Of a stretch of DNA of 15,809 nt, positions 1 to 8,501 are shown in pieces. This stretch comes from Candidatus Treponema faecavium. GTDB lineage: Bacteria; Spirochaetota; Spirochaetia; Treponematales; Treponemataceae. A program made the translations under genes and the position numbers. The stretch is from contig DXHG01000054.1 of NCBI GenBank assembly GCA_019113455.1, forward strand, positions 1 to 15,809, read 5' to 3'. The notes beneath the pieces are model-generated. The model was not told the DNA's origin, did no database searches, and saw only the letters and a list, made by a program, of their open reading frames with translations. Numbering within the stretch: position 1 is the first letter of the stretch; every line of letters starts with the position of its first letter.

Positions 1-63
1 GCTACATACTATATGGATAAAAAATGCCTGTCAACCAGCAAAAATATATAAACTGGCCTCAAT

Positions 64-99
64 AAACAAAAAAAGCCGCTGTTTAGTACAAACAGCGGC
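64..99 (-). terminator. Intrinsic terminator of clpB
   Basis: A perfect 10-bp stem (GCCGCTGTTT at 75-84, AAACAGCGGC at 90-99) with a 5-base loop lies about 50 bases past the clpB stop codon. Read on the minus strand, the stem is followed at once by a seven-T run, TTTTTTTGTTT. That is the standard Rho-independent layout for leftward transcription. Nothing else is seen in 1-149. Confidence 0.9.
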
Positions 100-149
100 A
101 AAATTATATTTGTTATATGCGTTTTTAATATGCTGTTATTGTCTGACGG

Positions 150-2771
150 CTATGCATCTGAAGACTCGGAATGTTCCTTCACAAACGAAAGTACCTGCGC
201 GCTCTTGTCGTAGTGTACGCCGATCGTGTCGCCATCGCCAAACTTGCCCGCAAGTATTTCTTTTGCAAGAGGGTTTTCCAGATACTGCTGAATAGCGCGC
301 TTCACAGGCCGCGCGCCAAACAGCGGATCATAACCAACCTGCGCAAGGAACTCCACCGCGTCATCGCTGACGGCAAGCCGCATCCTCCGGGACTCAAGAC
401 GGCGCGACGCGCGCTCAAGCTGATTGCGCACAATACCTGCAATGCATGTCTTATCAAGACGAGTAAACGTAATTGTTTCGTCAATGCGGTTCAGGAACTC
501 CGGCCTGAACGTTTTTTTCAGCAGCGCATCTATCTGCGGCTTAATCGCAGACAGCTTTTCTGCGGTATCTGCCTCAAGTATCAAATCAGAACCGAGGTTG
601 CTGGTCATGATGATTATCGTGTTCTTAAAATCAACTACTCTGCCCTGCCCGTCCGTAAGGCGGCCATCGTCAAGCACCTGAAGCAGAACATTAAACACAT
701 CGGGATGCGCTTTTTCAATTTCATCAAACAGCACCACGCTGTACGGGCGGCGGCGCACCGCTTCTGTCAGCTGCCCGCCTTCATCGTAACCGACATACCC
801 CGGCGGCGCGCCGATAAGGCGGCTTACAGAAAACTTTTCCATATACTCGCTCATATCAATACGCGTCAACGCTTTTTCGTCATTGAACAAAAAATCCGCA
901 AGCGTCTTTGCCAGTTCAGTCTTGCCGACACCCGTAGGACCAATAAACAAAAAGCTGCCTAACGGGCGGTTCTCATCAGAAAGACCAGCGCGGTTTCTGC
1001 GGATTGCATCCGCCACCACGCTCACCGCCTCGTCTTGCCCGATAACACGCTTATGCAGCACTGTTTCAAGCTCAAGATACTTTTGTTTTTCGCTTGCAAG
1101 CATTTTACTTACCGGAATACCGGTCCACGCCGATACAATACGCGCAATATCTTCTTCGGACACTTCCTGGCGCAAAAGCGACGGACGTGATTCGGCGTCT
1201 CCGCTGTGCTTTTCGGCGCGTTCGGCCGCAGCGGCAAGCTGCTTTTCTACTTCGGGAATGCGTCCATACCGTATCTCCGCAGCTTTATTGAGATTTCCCT
1301 CGCGCGTGTATTTTGTCTCTTCTACGCGCAGCTGTTCAAGCTCTTCTTTGAGCCTGCGGCTCTCATCAATTTCTTTCTTCTCGTTTTCCCACTGCAACTT
1401 CATGGCATCGCGCTGAGAAGAAAACTCTGACAGCTCTTTTTCCAGCTTTGCCAGCCGTTCAACTGACGCCGGATCATCCTCTTTTGATAACGCCTGTTTT
1501 TCTATCGAAAGCTGTAAAATACGCCGCTCAACCTGATCAAGTTCCGTAGGCTGGCTTTCAATTTCCATTTTGAGTCGGCTTGCAGCCTCATCAACAAGAT
1601 CAATCGCCTTATCCGGCAAAAACCTGTTTGTAATGTACCGGTTAGAAAGCACTGCCGCAGCAACAAGCGCATCATCACGAATACGTACGCCGTGGTGCAC
1701 TTCATACTTTTCTTTAAGTCCGCGTAGTATCGCAATACTGTCTTCTACGGACGGTTCCGCGCAATACACCTGTTGAAACCGCCGCTCAAGCGCGGGATCT
1801 TTTTCTATATACTTGCGGTACTCATCAAGCGTTGTCGCGCCGATGGCACGCAGCTCACCGCGGGCAAGCGCGGGTTTAAGCAAATTAGACGCATCCATCG
1901 AACCTTCGCTTGCGCCTGCGCCGACAAGCGTATGCAGCTCGTCTATAAAAAGAATAATGCGTCCTTCCGATTTCTGTACTTCAGAAATAACGGCCTTTAA
2001 CCGCTCTTCAAATTCGCCGCGGAATTTAGCTCCCGCAACAAGCGCGCCTAAATCAAGAGAAAGCAGACGCTTGTCTTTTAAGCTCTCAGGAACGTCTCCG
2101 CTGACAATACGCCGCGCAAGACCTTCGACAATCGCCGTTTTTCCGACGCCCGGTTCACCGATAAGCACAGGATTATTCTTTGTCCGGCGGCTCAACACCT
2201 GCATAACACGCCGAATTTCTTCGTCCCTGCCAATTACCGGATCGATTTTTTCCTGCCTCGCCAACGCGGTCAAGTCACGGCAGTATTTTTCTAATGACTG
2301 CATTGTCGCCTCGGGATCCTGATTTGTTACCCGCTGATTGCCGCGCACCGATTTTAATGCAGACAAGATAGCATTGCGGTTTATGCCGCGCTTGGAAAGC
2401 AACTCGCCGCACCTTCCGTCGGAACCGGCAATGGCAATAAACACATGTTCCGTAGACAGATATTCATCCTTTAATGCGGCTGCTTCCTGTTCTGCTTTTG
2501 CCAGAATCTTTTGAGCTTCAGACGATAAGCTGATCTGCACATTTCCGGTAACACGCGGATACGTATCCACCAGTTCCAGCGTATCATTGATAAGCTGCTG
2601 AACCGGTATGCCGATACGCTCCACTAACGGCGGTATAACACCGTCTTTTTGCTGCAACAAGGCCAATAATATATGCGGTGTGCCGATTTCGCTGTGATCT
2701 TTTTGCTGTGCAATGACGCTCGCAGACTGCAAAGCGTCCTGCATCTTTACTGTAAACTGTTCATAATTCAT
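150..2771 (-). CDS. clpB: ATP-dependent disaggregase ClpB (Hsp100)
   Basis: This is the cytoplasmic AAA+ disaggregase that, in this family, threads aggregated proteins through a hexameric pore together with DnaK. At 873 residues it has normal ClpB length. The N-terminal Clp repeat domain covers about residues 1-145. The first AAA module has Walker A GEPGVGKT (205-212) and Walker B IILFIDE (272-278). A long charged coiled-coil middle domain (about 400-530) separates ClpB from ClpA and ClpC. The second AAA module has Walker A GPTGVGKT (611-618) and Walker B VVLFDE (679-684), followed by [11 protein letters not shown] and [16 protein letters not shown] in the C-terminal small domain. The ATG at 2769-2771 is the only sensible start and matches the family's MNYEQFT-type N-terminus, although no strong Shine-Dalgarno precedes it. 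It is last in a leftward gene group and ends at a strong terminator. No CIRCE heat-shock operator is visible upstream. Confidence 0.97.
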   Translation of the reverse strand: MNYEQFTVKMQDALQSASVIAQQKDHSEIGTPHILLALLQQKDGVIPPLVERIGIPVQQLINDTLELVDTYPRVTGNVQISLSSEAQKILAKAEQEAAALKDEYLSTEHVFIAIAGSDGRCGELLSKRGINRNAILSALKSVRGNQRVTNQDPEATMQSLEKYCRDLTALARQEKIDPVIGRDEEIRRVMQVLSRRTKNNPVLIGEPGVGKTAIVEGLARRIVSGDVPESLKDKRLLSLDLGALVAGAKFRGEFEERLKAVISEVQKSEGRIILFIDELHTLVGAGASEGSMDASNLLKPALARGELRAIGATTLDEYRKYIEKDPALERRFQQVYCAEPSVEDSIAILRGLKEKYEVHHGVRIRDDALVAAAVLSNRYITNRFLPDKAIDLVDEAASRLKMEIESQPTELDQVERRILQLSIEKQALSKEDDPASVERLAKLEKELSEFSSQRDAMKLQWENEKKEIDESRRLKEELEQLRVEETKYTREGNLNKAAEIRYGRIPEVEKQLAAAAERAEKHSGDAESRPSLLRQEVSEEDIARIVSAWTGIPVSKMLASEKQKYLELETVLHKRVIGQDEAVSVVADAIRRNRAGLSDENRPLGSFLFIGPTGVGKTELAKTLADFLFNDEKALTRIDMSEYMEKFSVSRLIGAPPGYVGYDEGGQLTEAVRRRPYSVVLFDEIEKAHPDVFNVLLQVLDDGRLTDGQGRVVDFKNTIIIMTSNLGSDLILEADTAEKLSAIKPQIDALLKKTFRPEFLNRIDETITFTRLDKTCIAGIVRNQLERASRRLESRRMRLAVSDDAVEFLAQVGYDPLFGARPVKRAIQQYLENPLAKEILAGKFGDGDTIGVHYDKSAQVLSFVKEHSESSDA

Positions 2772-2851
2772 ACCATGAAAATAATACCGGAATATAAAAA
2801 AGGCAAGATTTTTTTATGTATCTACTATAATAAAGTACACGTCTCTATATT

Positions 2852-3976
2852 TTAGTCGCCGCTGTAGATAGCATGTTCACAGAATACATTCTTCAAAAGC
2901 AAATGATCCAGACATTCTATGTCTTTGCCGTGTTTCCGGTACACCCGTATTTCACCGGAACCGGAAGCACCGGCAAGCACCTGAATAAGAGAGGCAGAAT
3001 CAAGTGTTTCATAATTATAGACGCACATACTGTCAGCCGGTGCAAAAATGTCAATATCAAAAATCATTTGCTTCTGGTGCAGCGTACACATCCAATGCAG
3101 CTGATTATTTACCGGCACAAAATTTAATACAACATTTTTCTTTGATTTGCGCGACACCATCTGTATCACGACATCATGACTGTCATAAGAAAAACAACAC
3201 TGTGCAGTTTTATCCGCAAGACCTGACAATGAAAAAAAAGCATTGTGATACTGTTTTCTTGATACTTGATTTTCCAGCACGGTGCTTGACAATGTAATAA
3301 ACGGAACATACGACTGCATACCGAAAAACCGCTGGGCAAATCCCGCCTCAGCCTGTTCCGTTACAGAAAAAGAGCGTCCATTATAAAGAACATGACCGGA
3401 TACACGCAGTTTATTGCCCCAGGAATCACATACAGTCCGGCGGTAACCATGCGCCTTTTTTATCGAAGATTCTACCGTATAAGAAATATTCCACGCAAAT
3501 CCGCCTGCTCCTGATTCTTCAGGAGCATACGGCAGCTGTTTTTCCTCTTTCATCAATATCGACCCGGAAAAACGGTTCGGAGAAAGGCTCATCCATGCAG
3601 GCGGTTCTTCCGTGCGGCAGGAGAGCGTCGCTTCTTTATTATCGAATACAAGAGCGGAAAGCGGGAAAAAAGCATACACTTGCGAGTTATTTTGCCCGTA
3701 ACAGCCGGCCCGTAGCAATACATACGACACCGGCTGCAGTTCAGTCTGTTTTTCAGCATCGCGGAATACCTGTTCAACAGTATGGTTGCCAAACGAAACA
3801 GTAGCCGCATCCATATTTGAGCGCAGCGCATACAATTCTACAAAAAACGTTTTACGCCCGCCGTTTACATCATCACAACCGCAAAAAATAAAACGCTGCC
3901 GGTCAAATCCTTTTTTTCTGGCAAATTTCTTCAGCAATGCAGATATATATCGAACAGAATTCTGTTGAATCGGCAT
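2852..3976 (-). CDS. Uncharacterised protein, possible tocopherol-cyclase-like beta-barrel
   Basis: This 374-residue protein has no signal peptide or membrane segment. It is rich in aromatic residues and alternating hydrophobic strands. Segments that pattern-match by eye with tocopherol-cyclase/lipocalin-like proteins of Firmicutes and spirochaetes are FIFCGCDDVNGGRKTFFVEL near the N-terminus, VSYVLLRAGCYGQN, the SLSPNRFSGSI strand, and a central FAQRFFGMQSYVPFITLSST stretch. This is a weak family-level resemblance seen without an alignment, so the function is unknown. An in-frame GTG at 3985 could start nine bases earlier, but it sits only two bases from AAAGGA. The ATG at 3974-3976 leaves about 11 bases and is preferred. 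It lies 32 bases after the 70-residue orphan and 80 bases before clpB on the same strand, so it is probably co-transcribed with the former. Confidence 0.75.
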   Translation of the reverse strand: MPIQQNSVRYISALLKKFARKKGFDRQRFIFCGCDDVNGGRKTFFVELYALRSNMDAATVSFGNHTVEQVFRDAEKQTELQPVSYVLLRAGCYGQNNSQVYAFFPLSALVFDNKEATLSCRTEEPPAWMSLSPNRFSGSILMKEEKQLPYAPEESGAGGFAWNISYTVESSIKKAHGYRRTVCDSWGNKLRVSGHVLYNGRSFSVTEQAEAGFAQRFFGMQSYVPFITLSSTVLENQVSRKQYHNAFFSLSGLADKTAQCCFSYDSHDVVIQMVSRKSKKNVVLNFVPVNNQLHWMCTLHQKQMIFDIDIFAPADSMCVYNYETLDSASLIQVLAGASGSGEIRVYRKHGKDIECLDHLLLKNVFCEHAIYSGD

Positions 3977-4008
3977 ACAATACACAATCCTTTACGCGCA
4001 TACTCAAA

Positions 4009-4221
4009 TTAAAAAAAACAACTCATGACTTGTGACATATCCTGTTTTTCGGCAGGAAAATTATGATTTAAGAACTCAAAACATTCTACAGCTGTCTTTT
4101 GAACATGTTCGTACCAAATGGTATATAATTCACCATTCAGTGTTCCGGGATATGGCGCACCTTGTATATCGGAAACTAATCGGCGCAACATTACAACACA
4201 ATCATGCAGCTGTTCTTCCAT
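4009..4221 (-). CDS. Small hypothetical protein (70 aa)
   Basis: This is a short acidic, Cys-containing protein (LHDCVVMLRR, KTAVECFEFLN, VMSCFF) with no motif I recognise and no signal peptide. It is accepted as a gene for three reasons. It fills the gap between two same-strand genes. Its ATG has a purine-rich site (AGGGGCAGGG) about eight bases upstream. Its predicted composition (amphipathic helices, ends in Phe-Phe) is protein-like. It starts 27 bases after the M16 peptidase stop and ends 32 bases before the next gene, so it most likely shares their transcript. No function is inferred. Confidence 0.6.
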   Translation of the reverse strand: MEEQLHDCVVMLRRLVSDIQGAPYPGTLNGELYTIWYEHVQKTAVECFEFLNHNFPAEKQDMSQVMSCFF

Positions 4222-4248
4222 AATATTACCCTGCCCCTTTTATACATA

Positions 4249-7239
4249 TTATACAGACAAACGAACGATACTGCCCTGCGGTTTTTCTGCTTCACCGCAT
4301 AAAACAGTCCGTACTGCTCTATTTCCAAGATTTTGCCCTATGCGCTCCGCCGCAGCATACATATCAGCCGCAGACACGGCAAGCACATCCGCAAGCCGCT
4401 GCTCCTGCATCTCATTTGTCATACCGTACAGCGCCCGTATAAAACCGGTAAAGCCTCTGCCTGAAGGAGACCGCGGCTGCACAAGGCGGCTGTAACATCC
4501 TGCAATAGTCCGCTCAAGCATTTCCGCACTCAGTATCTCTTTTTGAACAGACTGGAGACACGAGGAAAATATATCAAGAGAACGCAGCGGTTTAGGATCG
4601 CGATATGTCGAAAACGAAAATACCTCAGCCAGACTGTCCGCGCTGGCAAATACGCCGTAAGCGCCGCCGACAGTCCTGATTTGTTCCCACAAAAGCGTTG
4701 TTCCAAGCCAATGCGCAAGAACATATTCCGCAGCAGACTCCGCCGTACCAAAGCGGCTTGACTGTGCGGCAAGCGAAGCAAAGCCCGTCTGCGACGGCAG
4801 AATAACGGATTCTGTATCACTAAAAGAATCCTCACCCGCAAGCAGCAGCAGCGGCTGTAAATCAGCAGCAGACATATCGTGCGGCGGCACAGGAGCATGA
4901 AGACCGCAGTTTGCCGCAAACCGCTCAAGCAGCGGATACGCCGCAGCCATATCCTTTTTACCGGCAGTAATATGCAGCACACAGCCGGCATCAAGCAACT
5001 GCTGACGAAGCCGATCAAACGAAGCTCCCAATACAGCCATATCCATGCCGCACAGACTTCTTGCCGTATATACCTGCGAAAGCCCGTTCCAGATTTCATC
5101 AACAGCCGCATCAAGCGATAAACGGCATACAGCGCGCGAAAGCGCATACTCATGCCCCGCCGGTATCACCGATGCATCCAAGTCATTGCGGAACTCGGTA
5201 ACCAAATCCTGCAGGCGCGCAGTATCGGTAAAATGCGCATGAAGCATATACTCTGCGGCAAGGTCAAGCGCCTGCGGCAGCTTATCCGCAACCGTTTTGA
5301 ACCGCAGAAAAAGCCAGCGGCGGCCGACAAGCAGTTCTTTGTCTTCTGCTCCCCGTAATTCCTCAGGCACAGCTGACGCCGTATACACGCTTGCTCCCAT
5401 GCCGCCTGTATACAGCGCCGTCTGCAGCGCGCTTTCTGCCCATGAAACGGCGCCGTATCCGGCATTAGTCAGCGCAGAAGCAAACGCTGGCAGCAACGGC
5501 AAGTCAGTAATTGCTGCGGTATCGGCGGGAAACGCAATATCTGCATATATAATGCCGTTTGCCGCTTCCTCGCTTGTATACAGCGGAACACCGCCGCTGA
5601 TCAGCGTCTTTGTAACGGTAATGCGGTCAATCTCTGCCGGCAGTTCAGACGGTCTGACATGCGGTATCAGCCGGCATAACTGCTCGGAATCAGGCTGTTC
5701 CTGATATGCGGTAAGCGCGCGAATATCAGCGGCAGCCCGATCCTTTGTTGTCTGTGCGAGCACGTTTTCAGCAAGCTGCTGTTCCCGTTCCGCGCGCTGC
5801 GCCGCATACGATTCATCAGGATATACAATCACCAGAGAACGCTGCGTATTGTCAAGCAGCAGCCGCTTAATCAGGCTGCATACATATCCGCGGTCTGCCG
5901 CAATGCGCGCCTTCAGTTCGGCAAACGGCTCTGAAATATACAGGCTTTGATACGGCGGACAGCCATGCAGCCAGCCGCGCAGCGAACGGCGCATCAGCGT
6001 AAGAGAGTACGGCCCGCCGCTGCGCTTAACTTCTCGGTGTTCAATTTCTGCCCCCATGAGCGCTGCCTCTATAACGGTATCGTCAATACCATCGCGGCAC
6101 AAAGACTCAAGCGCAGATAAAATAACTTTTTCTACCGCATGAGACTTTTCCTGCGGAACACCGCGCAGCCCGACAGTAAAAAACATTTCGCGCAGCGAAC
6201 TGTCAACGCCCGTATTAGGCGCAATATCCTCTCCCAGGCCTGACTCAAGCAGTACCCGCACCAACGGGGAACCGTCGTTTCCAACCAGTACATCAGAAAG
6301 GAATCCGCACGCCATGTGTTCCGCCGTATCAAACGAATCGCCTAAACGCCAGTTAAGCGTAACGGTGCAGCCCTTTTCATCGGCGCCGTCCTGTCCGCAG
6401 GCAGGAGCGGGATACGTGTATACGCGCGGAGCCGCAAACCGCGGCGCTTTAGGAATCTCAGGCGCAGGCGGCATATTCGCCGTATCTTTCATCCGCGATA
6501 AAAAATGCGTATCTATAAAATCAAGCTGTTCTTTTGTGCCAATATTCCCATACAGAAACACGCGGCAGTTTTGGGGAGCATAATATCGCGCGTGAAATTC
6601 GCGCAGCTCCTCATGCGTGAGCAATGGAATCTCTGCGGGATCTCCTCCGGAATCAAACATATACGGCGTATCTTCAAACAAACTGTACACCGATGCGTCA
6701 GCCGCAATATTCTCAAAACTGGAGTAGCATCCTTTCATTTCGTTATATACAACGCCCTGTATCACAGGCGTGTCGCCGTCAAACTCCAGCCGGTGCGCTT
6801 CCTGTAAAAAACACTGCCGCGTCAAAAGCGGAAAAAACACGGCGTCGCCATATACCGACATAAGATTAAAATAATCGGTGCGCGACAGAGAACTTGCCGG
6901 AAAAACCGTTTTATCCGGAAACGTCATCGCGTTCAAAAACGTTTTGATACTCTGATTTACCAGCCGCACAAACGGGTCTTTCAGCGGAAACCGGCTCGAA
7001 CCATTGAGCACGGAATGTTCCAAAATGTGAGCCGCTCCGCGGGAATTCGCCGCCGGTGTTTTAAAGGCAAACGCGAATAAATTCTCAGCATCATCCGTAC
7101 GCAGATGAAACACTTCAAGTCCTGTCCGGTCATGGCGAAGCCACACGCCTGACGCCTCGTACTCGGTCAACGGTACAATTTTCAAAACAGAAAAGCCGTT
7201 ATATACTTCGTGTTCCGATAAATCCGCTGCTGCCACCAT
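4249..7239 (-). CDS. M16C (PreP-type) zinc metallopeptidase
   Basis: This large inverzincin-type peptidase has 996 residues, the usual length of the single-chain M16C/presequence-protease group. Members form a closed two-half chamber and degrade oligopeptides up to a few kDa. The zinc and catalytic motif HILEH (His71, Glu74, His75) is intact, and the third ligand is Glu167 in VVYNEMKG. The long middle corresponds to the M16C-associated domain. The C-terminal half carries GGAYG (858-862), the conserved substrate-binding loop of the family. There is no signal peptide, so a cytoplasmic role in peptide turnover is likely. The ATG at 7237-7239 has no Shine-Dalgarno. A TATAGT box lies only nine bases upstream, which suggests a leaderless or nearly leaderless message. 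It heads the leftward group that runs toward clpB. Confidence 0.92.
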   Translation of the reverse strand: MVAAADLSEHEVYNGFSVLKIVPLTEYEASGVWLRHDRTGLEVFHLRTDDAENLFAFAFKTPAANSRGAAHILEHSVLNGSSRFPLKDPFVRLVNQSIKTFLNAMTFPDKTVFPASSLSRTDYFNLMSVYGDAVFFPLLTRQCFLQEAHRLEFDGDTPVIQGVVYNEMKGCYSSFENIAADASVYSLFEDTPYMFDSGGDPAEIPLLTHEELREFHARYYAPQNCRVFLYGNIGTKEQLDFIDTHFLSRMKDTANMPPAPEIPKAPRFAAPRVYTYPAPACGQDGADEKGCTVTLNWRLGDSFDTAEHMACGFLSDVLVGNDGSPLVRVLLESGLGEDIAPNTGVDSSLREMFFTVGLRGVPQEKSHAVEKVILSALESLCRDGIDDTVIEAALMGAEIEHREVKRSGGPYSLTLMRRSLRGWLHGCPPYQSLYISEPFAELKARIAADRGYVCSLIKRLLLDNTQRSLVIVYPDESYAAQRAEREQQLAENVLAQTTKDRAAADIRALTAYQEQPDSEQLCRLIPHVRPSELPAEIDRITVTKTLISGGVPLYTSEEAANGIIYADIAFPADTAAITDLPLLPAFASALTNAGYGAVSWAESALQTALYTGGMGASVYTASAVPEELRGAEDKELLVGRRWLFLRFKTVADKLPQALDLAAEYMLHAHFTDTARLQDLVTEFRNDLDASVIPAGHEYALSRAVCRLSLDAAVDEIWNGLSQVYTARSLCGMDMAVLGASFDRLRQQLLDAGCVLHITAGKKDMAAAYPLLERFAANCGLHAPVPPHDMSAADLQPLLLLAGEDSFSDTESVILPSQTGFASLAAQSSRFGTAESAAEYVLAHWLGTTLLWEQIRTVGGAYGVFASADSLAEVFSFSTYRDPKPLRSLDIFSSCLQSVQKEILSAEMLERTIAGCYSRLVQPRSPSGRGFTGFIRALYGMTNEMQEQRLADVLAVSAADMYAAAERIGQNLGNRAVRTVLCGEAEKPQGSIVRLSV

Positions 7240-7247
7240 AATGAAAT

Positions 7248-7276
7248 ACTATATCACAAAACACAAAAAAACAAAA
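7248..7276 (-). promoter_or_regulatory. Candidate promoter of the M16 peptidase gene
   Basis: On the minus strand TATAGT (7248-7253) is preceded by TGA (extended -10 TG) and, 17 bases further up, by TTTTGT (7271-7276), a poor -35. A start site seven bases past the -10 would fall one or two bases before the ATG. The -35 overlaps the arm of the fliG terminator hairpin. Confidence 0.3.
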
Positions 7277-7307
7277 CGGCTTTATACATATATATCATCC
7301 GTTCTGT
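7264..7307 (-). terminator. Terminator straddling the fliG stop codon
   Basis: On the minus strand ACAGAACGG (7299-7307) pairs with CCGTTTTGT (7271-7279), nine pairs including one G-U. A 19-base loop contains the TAA of fliG, and a run of T follows (7264-7270). The loop is large, so strength is uncertain. The position at the end of the lon operon fits. Confidence 0.55.
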
Positions 7308-8487
7308 TTTTGATGAATAACCTGCCTTCTTCCCACGCGCGGCGCAGCACGCCAAAAAAATCAATCGTAACGCGGTCGCAGTCTTTTTTGCGCATCGGGC
7401 GGCGCAGCCGTTCTTCTTCAAGAATATAGGCGCTCCTGCCCTTTGATACGTTATTCAATATCTTATCGCGGAAACTGTCCGGTTTACCGGCAATCAGATA
7501 CGCTATATCTTCATTGCTCATCTTGTGCAGATGCTGCTGAATAAATTTATTATCGGCGTTAACCGCATCGTCAATCGTAAACAGCCGTTCGCGGATATCG
7601 CTGCCAAGCTCAGGGTCCTGTTCGGCAAGGCAGTCCAGGATGCTCTGCTCGGCAGACGGCGGCATACGTTTTAATATTTCAGACAGCGCGTTTCGTCCGT
7701 CCATCGTATCGGCGGCGGCAGTATTGACCGCGAGCACCTTTTCATGCATTGCCTGATCCACCCCTCTAAGCATTTCGGGAGAAACAGAACTCATTTTAGC
7801 TAAACGATAGACCGTTTCTTTTTTATCCTCAGGCTTCATGCGGTTTATCACGCCTGCAGCAAGCGCCGGTTTCAGGCGCGACAGCACAAGCGCCCTGATT
7901 CCGGGAGACTCGTCATGCAAAAGATAAAACACGCGGTCACTGTCCATCTCCTGTAAATACTCAAACGGCACGCCGTCTGCAAACGGCACCGCTTTTTGCA
8001 GCATCTCACCGGCCTTTTCCGTTCCATACGCTTTTTCAAGGATCGTGCGGGCAGTTTCTACCCCGCCGCCTTCGCGGGAACGCTTTAAGAGCGTCTGAAA
8101 TTCCGCCAAGATAACAGCTGCCTCATCAGGGTCAACCCGCCTGATTGACGCTATCTCGGGAATAATGCGCTCCGTCTGCTCCGGAGACAGATGAGAAATA
8201 ACCTTTGCCGCTTCATCGGTGCCGATCAGCAGCAGAAATTTCGCGACGCGCCGGTAATTGCTGTCTTTGCCGGCAGCGCCGTCTTCCGCATTGGCAGCGG
8301 CGGGAACTTTAAGCAGTCCGGCCGTTATCCTGCTGTCAGATTCGGAAAGCGGCGTGCCGTGCTGTGTTTCAGCCTGCGCCGCTGCTTGTCTTCCCGCACG
8401 CGCCGGCGGGTTTTCCATATCGGAATGTTCCGGCTTATTACCTGCCGCGCGCCGGTATGCCCTGATCCTCGTGTTATTAAGCTCCAT
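7282..8487 (-). CDS. fliG: FliG-like flagellar motor-switch paralogue (FliG1 type)
   Basis: In the FliG family the protein sits in the cytoplasmic C-ring and couples stator torque to rotor direction. Spirochaetes usually carry two copies, and the one outside flagellar operons (FliG1) is the more divergent. This 401-residue protein is longer than the usual 335-345 because of a hydrophilic, Ala/Gln-rich N-terminal tail of about 75 residues. The FliG N domain begins near YRRVAKFLLLIGTDEAAK (78-95), the middle domain near residue 170, and the C-terminal torque domain near NALSEILKRMPPSAEQSILD (266-285) onward. The hallmark EHPQ of the middle domain is replaced by ESPG (193-196). In the torque helix the usual EVD reads KMS (322-324). 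These changes argue for the FliG1-type paralogue rather than the main rotor subunit. It starts 14 bases after the citrate synthase stop, with a weak AGG site at the right distance. Confidence 0.88.
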   Translation of the reverse strand: MELNNTRIRAYRRAAGNKPEHSDMENPPARAGRQAAAQAETQHGTPLSESDSRITAGLLKVPAAANAEDGAAGKDSNYRRVAKFLLLIGTDEAAKVISHLSPEQTERIIPEIASIRRVDPDEAAVILAEFQTLLKRSREGGGVETARTILEKAYGTEKAGEMLQKAVPFADGVPFEYLQEMDSDRVFYLLHDESPGIRALVLSRLKPALAAGVINRMKPEDKKETVYRLAKMSSVSPEMLRGVDQAMHEKVLAVNTAAADTMDGRNALSEILKRMPPSAEQSILDCLAEQDPELGSDIRERLFTIDDAVNADNKFIQQHLHKMSNEDIAYLIAGKPDSFRDKILNNVSKGRSAYILEEERLRRPMRKKDCDRVTIDFFGVLRRAWEEGRLFIKNRTDDIYV

Positions 8488-8501
8488 AAAACCTGCCTGA
8501 A

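Noticed and set aside
171..962. 263-residue plus-strand open frame
   Set aside because: It is a shadow of clpB in the opposite strand, with basic and cysteine-rich composition typical of antisense frames.
2772..2851. HrcA/CIRCE operator upstream of clpB
   Set aside because: No TTAGCACTC-type inverted repeat was found. Only A/T-rich sequence with weak promoter-like words such as TATAGT is present.
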